A stretch of DNA of 62,359 nt from Gracilibacillus suaedae (GTDB lineage: Bacteria > Bacillota > Bacilli > Bacillales > Amphibacillaceae). The position numbers and the translations under genes were made by a program. The notes beneath the pieces were generated by a model. The model ran no database searches, was not told where the DNA came from, and saw only the letters and a program-made list of their open reading frames with translations. Each line of letters opens with the position of its first letter. Position 1 is the first letter of the stretch. Shown in pieces: positions 26,504 to 35,675 of this stretch. The stretch is from contig NZ_JAGFVL010000019.1 of NCBI RefSeq assembly GCF_017599345.1, positions 1 to 62,359 of the forward strand, in the 5' to 3' direction.

Positions 26504-27031
26504 ATGATGTATAATTATAAAGGAAAAACACCTTCGATTGATCAAACTGCTTACATTGCACCAGACTGTGTCATTACAGGTGATGTTGAAATTGGGGCAT
26601 ACGCAAGTATTTGGTTTAAAACAGTGATTCGCGGTGATGTCGCACCAGTTAAAATCGGGTCCTATTCCAATATTCAAGATTTATCCTTACTACATCAAAG
26701 TCCGGACTTGCCTTTGATCGTAGAAGATCAAGTTACAGTTGGACATCAAGTTACTTTACACTCTGCTGTTATTCGTAAAAATGCGTTAGTCGGTATGGGA
26801 TCGATTATTTTAGATGGAGCAGAAATTGGTGAAGGTGCATTTATTGGTGCAGGTAGCCTAGTCCCTCCCGGTAAAAAAATACCACCACGTACGCTTGCTT
26901 TTGGAAGTCCTGCTAAAGTAGTTCGGGAATTAACGAAAGCAGACATTGAAGAAATGGAACGTATTCAAGAAGATTATGTGAAAAAGGGCCAAATCTATAA
27001 AAAGACTCAGCCATCAGATTTAGAGCTGTGA
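26504..27031 (+). CDS. ytoA: Gamma-carbonic-anhydrase-like hexapeptide-repeat protein YtoA
   Basis: A 175-aa left-handed beta-helix protein with repeated hexapeptides such as IAPDCVITGDVEIGAYASIW and AVIRKNALVGMGSIILDGAEIG. Of the three His ligands of gamma-CA enzymes, LLHQS and VGHQVTLHS supply candidates. Activity is unproven in this subfamily. The start follows GGAGG. Synteny with ytpB and asnB matches Bacillus. Confidence 0.9.
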   Translation: MMYNYKGKTPSIDQTAYIAPDCVITGDVEIGAYASIWFKTVIRGDVAPVKIGSYSNIQDLSLLHQSPDLPLIVEDQVTVGHQVTLHSAVIRKNALVGMGSIILDGAEIGEGAFIGAGSLVPPGKKIPPRTLAFGSPAKVVRELTKADIEEMERIQEDYVKKGQIYKKTQPSDLEL

Positions 27032-27041
27032 TAAAGAAAAC

Positions 27042-27074
27042 GTAAGCTTGCTCATTAAATATGAACAAGCTTGC
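27042..27074. terminator. Terminator between convergent ytoA and asnB
   Basis: GTAAGCTTGCTCAT pairs with ATGAACAAGCTTGC allowing two G-U-type mismatches; it overlaps the last codons of asnB. Confidence 0.55.
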
Positions 27075-28956
27075 TTTCTGTTCTGTCCTCTCCCTGTAAT
27101 TCTGAAATATCAAATCTTTTCTCGATATAAATCTGGTGCCATAACATAAACATTAAAACAGTCCAAAGTTTTCTACTATTATCTTTTTTACCTTTACAGT
27201 GTTCCTCAAGCAAGTTGAAAATGACATGTTTTTCTAACAAATGATCTGTTGCACTCTCTTGGATAAGATTTTTTGCCCATTCATATAATTCATTTTTTAA
27301 CCAGTGGCGAATTGGAACAGGGAAACCTAGCTTCTTACGATTCAATACATGATCAGGTACTATGCCACTTGCGGCTTCTCGTAAGATATGTTTCGTGGTA
27401 CCATTTGCTATTTTCTTGGATACTGGTATCTCTCTGGCTACGTTAAATACTTCTTTATCTAAAAATGGAACGCGTAATTCCAATCCATGTGCCATTGTCA
27501 TTTTATCTGCTTTAAGCAAAATATCACCTTTTAACCAGGTTTGCATATCAATATATTGCATTTGATGTACTGAATGCTCATGGTCAATTTGATCATAAAG
27601 CGGCGCTGTTACCTTTTGGTAATAGTATTCTTTTCGATAATTCCTTAACATACTCTGCTTCTCTTCCTCTTCAAACATTTTGGCATTTCCAATATACCGT
27701 TGCCTTATGGGAGTTGTACCTCTTGCTAAAAAGCTTTTTCCTTTAACACCTTCTGGCAGCACATCGGCAACGCGTGCTAATAAATCTTTAGCTGGTGCTG
27801 GAATCGATTCAAAAACTCGTAATGATTCAGGTTCGCGATATATATTGTAACCGCCAAATAATTCGTCCGCTCCTTCCCCTGATAACACTACTGTTACATG
27901 TTTCTTTGCTTCTCTAGCAACAAAATATAAAGGGACACAAGCCGGATCTGCCAATGGATCATCCAAATGCCAAATAATCTTAGGTAATTTCGCTACATAC
28001 TCCTCTGGTGAAATCATGTAAGCATAGTTTTCTACTCCTAATCGATCCGCTGTCTCTTGTGCAACATCGATTTCAGAATAACCATTTTGTTCAAATCCAA
28101 CCGAAAAGGTTTTTATATTCGGATGGTATCTTTTTGCTAAGGCAACGATAAATGAAGAATCGATACCACCAGACAAAAAAGAACCTACCGGAACATCACT
28201 ACGCATATGCATCGCAACAGATTGATCTAAAGCAGTCTGGATACGTTCTATCCAATCCTTATTTTCATAATGCTTCACTTTAAAATCTGGTTGAAAATAA
28301 CGATAGCTTACTAATTGCCTATCTTTGGCTTTTATAAAATAACTCCCCGACTCTAACTTACTAATATCTTCATTCATTGATATTGGCTCAGGTACATATT
28401 GATAGGTGAAATAATGTTGGAATGCTTCTTGATCTATTTGCTCTGATTCTGTAAGTAAACTTTTCTTTTCGGAAGCAAAATATACCCCCTCTTCCGACTC
28501 TTTATAATAAAACGGTTTGATGCCGAACATATCTCTGGCTCCATATAGACATTGCTCTTCTTTATCCCAAATTAATAACGCAAACATGCCTCGGAGTTCA
28601 CGAAATGTATCAACACCTTTTTGGGAAAACATGGCAATAATCACTTCTGTATCAGAATCTGTCGAAAAAGTCATTCCTTGTTTCTCTAGTGCTGCTTTCA
28701 ATTCCAAGTAATTATATATTTCGCCATTGAATACCATGCAATAGCGATCGTCATGATAAGTGAATGGTTGTTGTCCACTTTGAACATCTATAATACTTAA
28801 CCTTCTAAAACCAAATATAATATGCTCATCTTCATAATAACCATCATCATCAGGACCTCGATGATGAATAAGATTATTACGGTTTTCAAATTCTTTTCGT
28901 TCTGATTCATCTAACCATTTTGTTTCTGCTTTTAATAGTCCGATAAACCCGCACAT
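27055..28956 (-). CDS. asnB: Asparagine synthase, glutamine-hydrolysing
   Basis: A 633-aa enzyme. The N-terminal glutaminase domain begins MCGFIG with the nucleophile Cys2 and has HHRGPDDDG and FNGEIYNYLEL. The C-terminal synthetase domain contains the PP-loop LSGGIDSSF (about 262-270) and SGEGADELFGGY. It makes Asn from Asp, Gln and ATP. The length is normal and the start unambiguous. In Bacillus asnB lies next to metK, as here, but a 650-bp repeat-filled gap separates them. Confidence 0.95.
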   Translation of the reverse strand: MCGFIGLLKAETKWLDESERKEFENRNNLIHHRGPDDDGYYEDEHIIFGFRRLSIIDVQSGQQPFTYHDDRYCMVFNGEIYNYLELKAALEKQGMTFSTDSDTEVIIAMFSQKGVDTFRELRGMFALLIWDKEEQCLYGARDMFGIKPFYYKESEEGVYFASEKKSLLTESEQIDQEAFQHYFTYQYVPEPISMNEDISKLESGSYFIKAKDRQLVSYRYFQPDFKVKHYENKDWIERIQTALDQSVAMHMRSDVPVGSFLSGGIDSSFIVALAKRYHPNIKTFSVGFEQNGYSEIDVAQETADRLGVENYAYMISPEEYVAKLPKIIWHLDDPLADPACVPLYFVAREAKKHVTVVLSGEGADELFGGYNIYREPESLRVFESIPAPAKDLLARVADVLPEGVKGKSFLARGTTPIRQRYIGNAKMFEEEEKQSMLRNYRKEYYYQKVTAPLYDQIDHEHSVHQMQYIDMQTWLKGDILLKADKMTMAHGLELRVPFLDKEVFNVAREIPVSKKIANGTTKHILREAASGIVPDHVLNRKKLGFPVPIRHWLKNELYEWAKNLIQESATDHLLEKHVIFNLLEEHCKGKKDNSRKLWTVLMFMLWHQIYIEKRFDISELQGEDRTESKLVHI

Positions 28957-29052
28957 CCTGTTTCCTTCTTTCCTAATAAATTTTCAATCACTTATTTGAC
29001 GATAATTATTTATTAGTATTACACTTTTTTAAATTTCAATAAGAAAAACTGA

Positions 29053-29550
29053 AAAAAACGCTCAGTCCTTATGACTAAAAGCTAAAGATGTACCATTTCT
29101 CTAGCATCCATTATGAAATACTTGAACAGCTTAACCACCGCTCCGGCTGCCCCCTTCCCTTTCTATGAGGTTTGCCCTTCAGCTAACTTTTCCCACAGGA
29201 GTGGAAGTGGGCGGTCTTCGCTATTATCATGCCCTACTACGCTAGCATGAGGTAACACGGTTGTTTTTACTCACAAATAGCGATTTTCAACTTGTCCATT
29301 GTAAAAAGGCAACCTATTACTTCTGACAAGAATTGTTGCACCTCCTCATAGCGGAGACTAATTACGGAGACTCCTGCGGGAATAGCTCGAGCCTCAACTA
29401 ACTTTACAAAGTGGATTTCTTTGCAAAGTTAGTTGAGACCGTACCCGCGGAAAGCGAAGTAATTAGTCGTAGCGTTGCAAATATAACATAAAACATTTCA
29501 ATATAACTACTTCGTTTAACACGGTCATTGCACTGATTTTATACTTTCTT
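29053..29550 (+). repeat. ~500-bp dispersed repeat R2, copy 1
   Basis: Closely similar, in the same orientation, to 46701-47238. Both begin AAAAAACGCTCAG and end CACTGATTTTATACTTTCTT. The right half is bounded by GACTAATTAC and GTAATTAGTC and holds GACTCCTGCGGGAATAGC and CCCGCGGAAAGCGAAG, sequences resembling repeats common in Bacillaceae. It has no convincing ORF and fills the asnB-metK gap. Confidence 0.85.
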
Positions 29551-29560
29551 TCCACATCAA

Positions 29561-29593
29561 AAAGGTCAAGTACAATTCATGTACTTGACCTTT
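29561..29593 (-). terminator. Terminator of metK
   Basis: A 13-bp perfect stem AAAGGTCAAGTAC/GTACTTGACCTTT with a 7-nt loop, just beyond the metK stop, T-rich on the minus strand. Confidence 0.85.
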
Positions 29594-29603
29594 AATAGAT
29601 TAT

Positions 29604-30803
29604 CTATATTTTTAGAAATGATTTTAATACGTCCACTTTGTCTGTATTTTCCCACGGGAAATCTCCATCTGTACGTCCAAAGTGACCATAAGCAGCTGTA
29701 TTACGGTAAATCGGTCTTCTTAGGTCTAGCATTTTAATAATACCGGCTGGTCGAAGATCGAAGTTTTCACGTACCGCTGCCACCAATTCTTCTTCTGTGT
29801 GTTTTCCAGTACCAAATGTATTGATTGAAATAGATACTGGCTGTGCTACACCGATCGCATATGCCAATTGTACTTCGCAATTTTCTGCTAATCCTGCAGC
29901 CACGATATTTTTTGCCACATAACGAGCAGCATATGCAGCAGATCGATCTACTTTTGTTGCATCTTTACCACTGAAAGCTCCGCCCCCGTGACGAGCGTAT
30001 CCACCATACGTATCAACAATGATTTTCCGACCTGTTAAACCAGCATCACCTTGTGGACCACCAATAACAAAACGACCAGTTGGGTTAATAAAATATTTCG
30101 TATCCTCATCTAATAATTCAGCAGACACGACAGGATTGATGACATGTTCTTTTATATCCTTTTGAATTTGTTCTAGCGTAATATCTTGATGATGTTGTGT
30201 TGAAATAACAATGGTATCAATACGTTGAGGTTTGTCATTTTCATCGTATTCCACTGTTACTTGTGTTTTTCCATCAGGTCGCAGATAATCTAGCGTTTTA
30301 TTTTTCCGAACATCTGACAACTGTTTAGCTAGACGGTGTGCCAAGCTGATTGGCAGCGGCATTAATTCCGGTGTCTCATTATTGGCATAACCAAACATAA
30401 GACCTTGATCTCCAGCACCAATTGCCTCAATTTCATTATCTGTCATTTGACCTTCACGTGCTTCCAGTGCCTGATCAACACCACCAGCAATATCAGCTGA
30501 TTGTTCATCGATAGCAGTTAATACACCACACGTCTCCGCATCAAAGCCATACTTCGCTCTTGTATATCCTATTTCTTTAATTGTATTACGAACAATTTTC
30601 GGAATATCTACATACGTGGATGTAGTAATTTCACCAGAAACTAATATCAATCCCGTTGTTACTGTTGTTTCGCAAGCTACCCTTGCATTTGGATCCTTTG
30701 CTAAAATCTCATCTAAAATTGCATCAGAGATCTGGTCACAAATTTTATCCGGGTGACCTTCTGTAACCGATTCTGACGTAAATAAGCGTCTATTTTTCGC
30801 CAT
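29604..30803 (-). CDS. metK: S-adenosylmethionine synthase
   Basis: A 399-aa enzyme making SAM from methionine and ATP. Signatures: [20 protein letters not shown] at the N-terminus (ATP and Mg site), [12 protein letters not shown] (about 118-129) and the P-loop-like GGGAFSGKD (about 260-268). The ribosome site is AAGGAGG. It is preceded by a leader of about 375 nt (see separate entries) that contains a dispersed repeat and no recognisable S-box. Confidence 0.97.
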   Translation of the reverse strand: MAKNRRLFTSESVTEGHPDKICDQISDAILDEILAKDPNARVACETTVTTGLILVSGEITTSTYVDIPKIVRNTIKEIGYTRAKYGFDAETCGVLTAIDEQSADIAGGVDQALEAREGQMTDNEIEAIGAGDQGLMFGYANNETPELMPLPISLAHRLAKQLSDVRKNKTLDYLRPDGKTQVTVEYDENDKPQRIDTIVISTQHHQDITLEQIQKDIKEHVINPVVSAELLDEDTKYFINPTGRFVIGGPQGDAGLTGRKIIVDTYGGYARHGGGAFSGKDATKVDRSAAYAARYVAKNIVAAGLAENCEVQLAYAIGVAQPVSISINTFGTGKHTEEELVAAVRENFDLRPAGIIKMLDLRRPIYRNTAAYGHFGRTDGDFPWENTDKVDVLKSFLKI

Positions 30804-30854
30804 ATTTTTTGTTTCCTCCTTCTTAGTTTACACCAAGACTTTCATCATCACTTT

Positions 30855-30979
30855 TATATAAAGTTGGACTTCCATTAGCCGGGTTTCTTCATCCCCACTG
30901 ATGGTTAGCGAAACTTATCAGGGAGTTAGCGTCCGTTATCACCCACTGTGCTTCACGGACGGTTAGCGCCGTGATAAAA
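30855..30979 (-). repeat. Dispersed repeat R3, copy 2, inside the metK leader
   Basis: Reverse-complement counterpart of 23696-23846, sharing both ends and the core GGACGCTAAC-CCTGATAAGTTTCGCTAA. It lies wholly between the predicted metK promoter and its start codon, so it would be transcribed as part of the 5' UTR. Confidence 0.75.
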
Positions 30980-31126
30980 GTCTAATTAAAGAATGTATAT
31001 GATAAAAAATCTACATCTTCAACTATACAACTTTTCCTTTAAAAATGCACGAGGCAAGTTAATTATAAAATCGATAAAATTAACTTATTAATCCTATAAA
31101 AATACTTGGTTAAAAACCAATATATG

Positions 31127-31157
31127 ACTCTAGACTTTGTTGGTGTAAGTCTAGAGT
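31127..31157 (-). promoter_or_regulatory. 5' hairpin of the metK leader with loop complementary to the pre-SD region
   Basis: An 11-bp perfect stem (31127-31137 with 31147-31157) closes a 9-nt loop which on the minus strand reads ACACCAACA. ACACCAA is complementary to TTGGTGT on the minus strand in 30828-30836; with two stem bases the match is 9 nt. That target ends 6 bases before the AAGGAGG of metK (30815-30821). It may be a regulatory leader; function is inference. Confidence 0.5.
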
Positions 31158-31184
31158 TATCTTTTCTTCATAATTGTAGCATAT

Positions 31185-31213
31185 ATCGTATCCAATTTAG
31201 ATAATGAAGTCAA
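31185..31213 (-). promoter_or_regulatory. Predicted sigma-A promoter of metK
   Basis: On the minus strand TTGACT (31213-31208), a 17-bp spacer, then TACGAT (31190-31185). Transcription would begin near 31178, giving a leader of about 375 nt. Confidence 0.6.
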
Positions 31214-31256
31214 CCAATTAGCAACATTTTTATCGATTTTCTACTCTTACAAAACA

Positions 31257-31283
31257 ACGTATAGCTAGCAGTCAGCTATACGT
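31257..31283 (-). terminator. Terminator of the Nudix gene
   Basis: ACGTATAGCT (31257-31266) pairs with AGCTATACGT (31274-31283); it overlaps the last codons of the gene and is followed on the minus strand by TTGTTTTG. Confidence 0.65.
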
Positions 31284-31754
31284 CAGTTCAATTATTTTTT
31301 CGATATGGTTCAAACTATGTGATAAAACATCGTCCTTCATAATAAAACTATAGTTTTCATTGGATTTAATATTTTCAGGAAGCTTTTCTAATAAAACTGG
31401 TCCTTCTGTTTCATAGTAAGAATCTTGTTCTCTCAATTTCTTTACCATTGCAAAGTAGATATTTTTTGCCAGCTTTTCTCTTTTTCCAGATACAAAATAT
31501 TGTCCAATATACTTAATTTGATCCACTTCGCCTCCAGTCTCCTCTAGTACTTCTCTTATTGCTGCTTGTTTTGGCGTTTCATTTTGTTCTACTTTGCCAC
31601 CTGGGAATTCCAGACCGCGATTTTTATGCTTCGTTAACAGCCACTTCTTTTCGAAACGGCAAATCACCCATACATGCTTCGGTTTTGAATCAAACGGCTG
31701 ATCTTCGAATGATAATTGTATTTTGTTATTATAGTAATCATAAAAAGTTTTCAT
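31272..31754 (-). CDS. ytkD: Nudix hydrolase, YtkD type
   Basis: A 160-aa protein with a complete Nudix box, GGKVEQNETPKQAAIREVLEETGGE (about 51-75, key residues G, E, REVLEE, G). YtkD of Bacillus is an 8-oxo-dGTP and RNA 5'-pyrophosphate hydrolase; length and location near metK support that group. Upstream of metK on the same strand, but with its own terminator. Confidence 0.85.
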   Translation of the reverse strand: MKTFYDYYNNKIQLSFEDQPFDSKPKHVWVICRFEKKWLLTKHKNRGLEFPGGKVEQNETPKQAAIREVLEETGGEVDQIKYIGQYFVSGKREKLAKNIYFAMVKKLREQDSYYETEGPVLLEKLPENIKSNENYSFIMKDDVLSHSLNHIEKIIELTYS

Positions 31755-31776
31755 ACCTCTATACTACCTTTTATTT

Positions 31777-32334
31777 TTACTCATGGCTAATGTTTGCTAT
31801 TTTCCATGTACCATCTATTTTTTCAAATACAATTTCAATCGTGTATGGTCCATATAACTCGTTTTCGTTGGATTGTGTAATGATTACTTTGTTATCTTTT
31901 GATTCTTTTTCGTAGTCTTCGTCCTTTTCAAACCATGGCGGGGTTTCTGTAGGTACAATATATAATCCGTCTTCTTTCTCTTCGTAATAGTAATCAATAT
32001 AAGGTTTTACGGCATCTTTTACAACATAAGGCTCAAAAGCATTTAACAGCTCCTCTTTTGTATCGAAGCGTACTACTTTATAATGATCATCAATTTCCTG
32101 TACTAATAGATCCATAAATGTATCTGTCAGCTTCACTATTTCTTCATGTGTTATGTCCTTCGTCTCAGCTGCTTGCTTGATATTGTCAACTTGTACTTGT
32201 TTGAGGCCGGCGCTTTTGTGTACGTATTCGTGATTCTGCTTTGCATACATTTGTTCAGTATCTGGTTGATTGATCGTGATAATGGCAAATGCAAAAAGGA
32301 CTACAAATGTTATCATCGTGGTGATTTTTTTCAT
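31777..32334 (-). CDS. Hypothetical secreted protein (DUF3993-like)
   Basis: A 185-aa protein with an N-terminal signal-like helix (MKKITTMITFVVLFAFAIITI) and no lipobox. The body is acidic and ends in YGPYTIEIVFEKIDGTWKIANI, reminiscent of NTF2-like or DUF3993 secreted proteins of Bacillus. The start follows GGAGGGAG. It lies 22 bp upstream of the Nudix gene and may be co-transcribed. Confidence 0.7.
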   Translation of the reverse strand: MKKITTMITFVVLFAFAIITINQPDTEQMYAKQNHEYVHKSAGLKQVQVDNIKQAAETKDITHEEIVKLTDTFMDLLVQEIDDHYKVVRFDTKEELLNAFEPYVVKDAVKPYIDYYYEEKEDGLYIVPTETPPWFEKDEDYEKESKDNKVIITQSNENELYGPYTIEIVFEKIDGTWKIANISHE

Positions 32335-32433
32335 GTTTTCTCCCTCCTAGCGTCCTTTTATTTAACTATTCCTCTTATTGTTTATTGTAAACATCTATTT
32401 ATATAATTAGACGTATGGACCTACTGATTTGTT

Positions 32434-32757
32434 TCAATTATTTTCATTTTTCGGACTGATTCCTGACTCGTCCATTGCTTGTTTTGTTTCTGGTGTTGCT
32501 AATTGATAGATCATTTGCATAACGTCTTGTAAATCCGTATCATAATCATCATTTTCAGGGTCTTGATGATACTGGACAAAAGGAATATGCGCACGAACGA
32601 AAGTCCCGATATCATCTTCGTGTATTTCATTAAATTTTTCTCTGAGCAGAAAGACTTCCTCATCTGTTGCCTGGATAGTGTATTCCGCGTTGTTACCATA
32701 TGGGATTTGGGAGATTTCCTGTGAAGCTATATTGACGTAGTATGTTTTCTTTTCCAT
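32434..32757 (-). CDS. Small acidic cytosolic protein, unknown
   Basis: A 107-aa acidic protein without signal or membrane segment. It begins MEKKTYYVNIASQEIS and has a helical acidic C-terminal half. The start follows GAGGTG. I recognise it as a conserved Bacillaceae type but cannot name a function. Confidence 0.7.
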   Translation of the reverse strand: MEKKTYYVNIASQEISQIPYGNNAEYTIQATDEEVFLLREKFNEIHEDDIGTFVRAHIPFVQYHQDPENDDYDTDLQDVMQMIYQLATPETKQAMDESGISPKNENN

Positions 32758-32835
32758 GTTGATTCACCTCTTCACAGGTATTGTATGTAAAATTATCAGA
32801 AACATGCGGAGCAAAACTAAACATACATAGAGACA

Positions 32836-32873
32836 GAAAAAAGCCCTGCATTCTCGTTAGAACACAGGACTTT
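32836..32873 (-). terminator. Terminator of the siderophore ATPase gene
   Basis: AAAAGCCCTG pairs with CAGGACTTTT (one wobble), followed on the minus strand by a T-run. Confidence 0.65.
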
Positions 32874-32876
32874 TAC

Positions 32877-33722
32877 TTAATTACCTACAGATTGCATTTG
32901 TTGTTGTTTGGATTCTTCGACAACCTCTTTAATAAGACAGCGTCCACGACCATGTGGAATACACATTGGTGTACCAAACATTGGGTCATACATTACATCA
33001 GCTTTCATTTGAAATACATCATGAACTAGACTACAGTTAACGATTTCTTCTGGTTTTCCTTGCGCATATACTTGCTTATCTTTAATGGCAACAACGTGAT
33101 GCGCATAACGACAAGCCAAGTTCAAGTCATGTAATACCATGACAATCGTGCTCTCCCGGCGCTCATTTAATTCAAAGAGCAAATCAAGTATCTCGATTTG
33201 ATGTGTCATATCTAAATAAGTAGTGGGCTCATCTAATAATATGGTATCTGTTCCTTGAGCAAGTGTCATCGCAATCCATGCACGCTGACGCTGACCACCT
33301 GATAAGGAATCAACAGCACGGTCCTTTAAGTCTGTCATATTGGTCGCATCTAATGCCTCTGCTACAGCCTTTTCATCTTCCTCAGACCAACGTTTAAACA
33401 TCGTTTTATATGGATGTCTTCCCTGTTTGACTAGATCTTCTACTGTTAATCCTTCTGGACTGATAGGACTTTGTGGCAAAATAGCTAACTGTTTCGCAAC
33501 TTCCTTTGTTGGAACTTTTGCAATATCTTCTCCATTTAAAACTACATCACCTTGTTTCGGCTTTAATAACCGAGCTAATGAACGTAATAATGTTGATTTG
33601 CCACAACCATTACCACCAATAAAGACGGTTATTTCCCCTTTAGGAATGGTAATATCCAATTCATCTATAATAATTTCATCGCCATATCCAAGCGTCAAAT
33701 CTTTTGTTACTAATGTTTCCAT
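32877..33722 (-). CDS. yusV: Iron-siderophore ABC transporter ATPase (FecE/YusV type)
   Basis: A 281-aa ABC ATPase with Walker A GGNGCGKST (about 36-44), the signature LSGGQRQRAWIAM, Walker B ILLDEPTTYLD, and the C-terminal PMFGTPMCIPHGRG with a Cys, typical of siderophore/haem ATPases. No permease or binding protein is adjacent, as with the shared ATPase YusV in B. subtilis. A Fur box lies upstream at 33829. The symbol reflects family, not proven orthology. Confidence 0.85.
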   Translation of the reverse strand: METLVTKDLTLGYGDEIIIDELDITIPKGEITVFIGGNGCGKSTLLRSLARLLKPKQGDVVLNGEDIAKVPTKEVAKQLAILPQSPISPEGLTVEDLVKQGRHPYKTMFKRWSEEDEKAVAEALDATNMTDLKDRAVDSLSGGQRQRAWIAMTLAQGTDTILLDEPTTYLDMTHQIEILDLLFELNERRESTIVMVLHDLNLACRYAHHVVAIKDKQVYAQGKPEEIVNCSLVHDVFQMKADVMYDPMFGTPMCIPHGRGRCLIKEVVEESKQQQMQSVGN

Positions 33723-33828
33723 GCTGAACCTCTCCCTTATTCACACTGTTCGGGCTTTTTAATGTCTTCGATTCAAACTTTTATTCTGTCTCTAGTTTAT
33801 TAGCATTTGGCACGGAAGTCAATGAGTT

Positions 33829-33843
33829 TGAGAATCGTTTTCA
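33829..33843. promoter_or_regulatory. Fur box
   Basis: TGAGAATCGTTTTCA fits the Bacillus 7-1-7 Fur repeat TGATAATNATTATCA with three substitutions. It lies about 105 bp upstream of the siderophore ATPase start, consistent with iron repression. Confidence 0.65.
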
Positions 33844-33944
33844 ATATTTTCTCTAATTTGATCAAAAATTTATAAAATCATCACATTGTAAAAAGACTAC
33901 ACTACTATCGATGAGCTTGGATGATACCTATTTAGTTTTCATCT

Positions 33945-34092
33945 AAATCATACACTGAGAGAAATAACGTTTGACTCCATCATCTTGTATTTCCGACAAT
34001 GAAAGTTCCTTTTGTCTTAATTCTTGATAATCTTCAATCAATTCGTCGAATGGCTTATGTTTATCTAGAAGTTGTAATCCTGTATTAAATGG
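33945..34092 (-). pseudogene. C-terminal remnant of an unidentified gene
   Basis: An open stretch of about 48 codons on the minus strand without a start codon reads PFNTGLQLLDKHKPFDELIE..., continues with SLSEIQDDGVKRYF and stops at 33945-33947. The codon use and amphipathic pattern look like real protein. Upstream the frame breaks. I do not recognise the family. The rest of 33723-34338 holds the Fur box and the SOS box. Confidence 0.5.
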
Positions 34093-34305
34093 TGGTAAGG
34101 AATTGAAAAATTACGTTATATGAAGTGAAGCAATGATTAAAATGCAAGATTCCCGTTTTTTCCCTATAGATCCGTCGTTCTAATTTTCATAAAAATGCTA
34201 GGTGGAATTGAGGACCTTCCGAATATTATATTTATATGAAGCACTAGTGAATTACTATATTTTAACACTATTATTTTCTAAATACATAGGCTATACTAAC
34301 ATCCA

Positions 34306-34317
34306 GAACGAGCGTTC
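34306..34317. promoter_or_regulatory. SOS (LexA) box upstream of the Y-family polymerase
   Basis: GAACGAGCGTTC, the inverted GAAC-N4-GTTC core of the Bacillus LexA/DinR operator (CGAACRNRYGTTYC; 12 of 14 positions match in the extended window). It lies about 20 bp upstream of the start codon. Confidence 0.75.
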
Positions 34318-34338
34318 GCTGTGAAGAGGTGTTGGACG

Positions 34339-35589
34339 ATGGATTATAGCTCTTTCCCAAAACATAATGTGCTTTGTATCGATATGCGATCTTTTTACGC
34401 AAGTATTGAATGTGTCAAACGCGGGTTGGATCCGATGACAACCATGCTTGCTGTTGTCGGTGATAAAAATCGATCTGGCAGTATTATTCTTGCTGCTTCT
34501 CCTGCATTAAAACAACGACATGGGGTTAAAAATGTAAGTCGTTATTTTGAATTGCCTAAAGATCCCGCTATCTATGTGGTCGAGGCAAAAATGGGCGATT
34601 ACGTTAATATGTCAATGCAAATCACCAAATTGTTACATCATTATGTTCCCAAAGAAGCAATCCATCCCTATTCCGTTGATGAAATGTGGATTACCGTCGA
34701 TGGATTAGAGGATTTATACGGGGATGCTCACCATGTTGCGCAGATGATTAAGGACGAAATACATGACACGATGGGATTGACCTGTGCAATCGGAATTGGC
34801 GATAATAAATTTTTGGCGAAAGTAGTCATGGATCTCTATGCAAAAAAGACCGGTATTGCTACATGTCACTATCACGATGTCGAGCGTTTACTATGGCCAG
34901 TTCCGATTGAAAAAATATGGGGAATTGGAAAACAACTAACAGCACATCTGAATCGGATGGGAATTGTTTATTTAGGACAATTGGCTAATTATCGCTTAGA
35001 TCTACTACAAAAACGATTCGGTGTCATTGGAGAGCAATTATATTGGCATGCATGGGGAATTGATTTAAGTCCTGTTTATGATACATTCGGAAAAAAAGAA
35101 GAACAAAAAGGTTTTGGACACGGTATTACCTTACTACGCGATTATACTGCAGAAGAGACATTAACATGTATGCTCGACTTGTGTGAGGAAGTATGCAGAC
35201 GTGCCCGTACACACCAAAGGGCAGGAAGAACGATTCATTTAGGAATTGGCTATGCCGATAACAGTGGAGGTTTTCATCGCTCACGTTCCCTTCACTTACC
35301 CACCAATGTGACGATGGATATTTATCATGTATGTTTACAATTATTTCACGAATTTTATAATCATCATAGTAAAATTCGCCGTGTCACTGTTTCGCTGAAC
35401 AACTTGTATGATGATATAGAAACACAGTTGGATTTATTTGAAAATCAACCAAAAAAGAAAGATGTCGGTTATGTGATGGATGCCATTCGCGCCAAATATG
35501 GATCAACAGCTATTTTACGTGCAACAAGCTATACCGAAGCTGGTATTACCCGAGAGCGTAGCAAGAAAATTGGTGGACATTACGCATAG
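34339..35589 (+). CDS. Y-family DNA polymerase, UvrX/YqjW type
   Basis: 416 aa from ATG 34339 (MDYSSFPKHN), with AGAGGTG upstream; the GTG at 34321 lacks a ribosome site. Polymerase motifs: CIDMRSFYASIE (first acidic motif), YSVDEMWITVD (catalytic Asp-Glu), then thumb and little-finger domains. The subfamily, often on plasmids and prophages as well as the chromosome, performs error-prone lesion bypass. An SOS box directly upstream fits damage induction. The usual YolD-like partner gene is not adjacent. Confidence 0.9.
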   Translation: MDYSSFPKHNVLCIDMRSFYASIECVKRGLDPMTTMLAVVGDKNRSGSIILAASPALKQRHGVKNVSRYFELPKDPAIYVVEAKMGDYVNMSMQITKLLHHYVPKEAIHPYSVDEMWITVDGLEDLYGDAHHVAQMIKDEIHDTMGLTCAIGIGDNKFLAKVVMDLYAKKTGIATCHYHDVERLLWPVPIEKIWGIGKQLTAHLNRMGIVYLGQLANYRLDLLQKRFGVIGEQLYWHAWGIDLSPVYDTFGKKEEQKGFGHGITLLRDYTAEETLTCMLDLCEEVCRRARTHQRAGRTIHLGIGYADNSGGFHRSRSLHLPTNVTMDIYHVCLQLFHEFYNHHSKIRRVTVSLNNLYDDIETQLDLFENQPKKKDVGYVMDAIRAKYGSTAILRATSYTEAGITRERSKKIGGHYA

Positions 35590-35675
35590 AAAAAAGGACA
35601 GCAGTTGAAGCAATGCTGTCCATTTTTGTTACTATCAACTTCGGGCTGTTTTCTATCAACTTTTGAGTTTTACTA

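Noticed and set aside
30804-31271. S-box (SAM-I) riboswitch or T-box upstream of metK
   Set aside because: Neither the S-box core (GAGGGA, GGCCC, GGCAACC-like blocks) nor the T-box sequence is readable on the correct strand.
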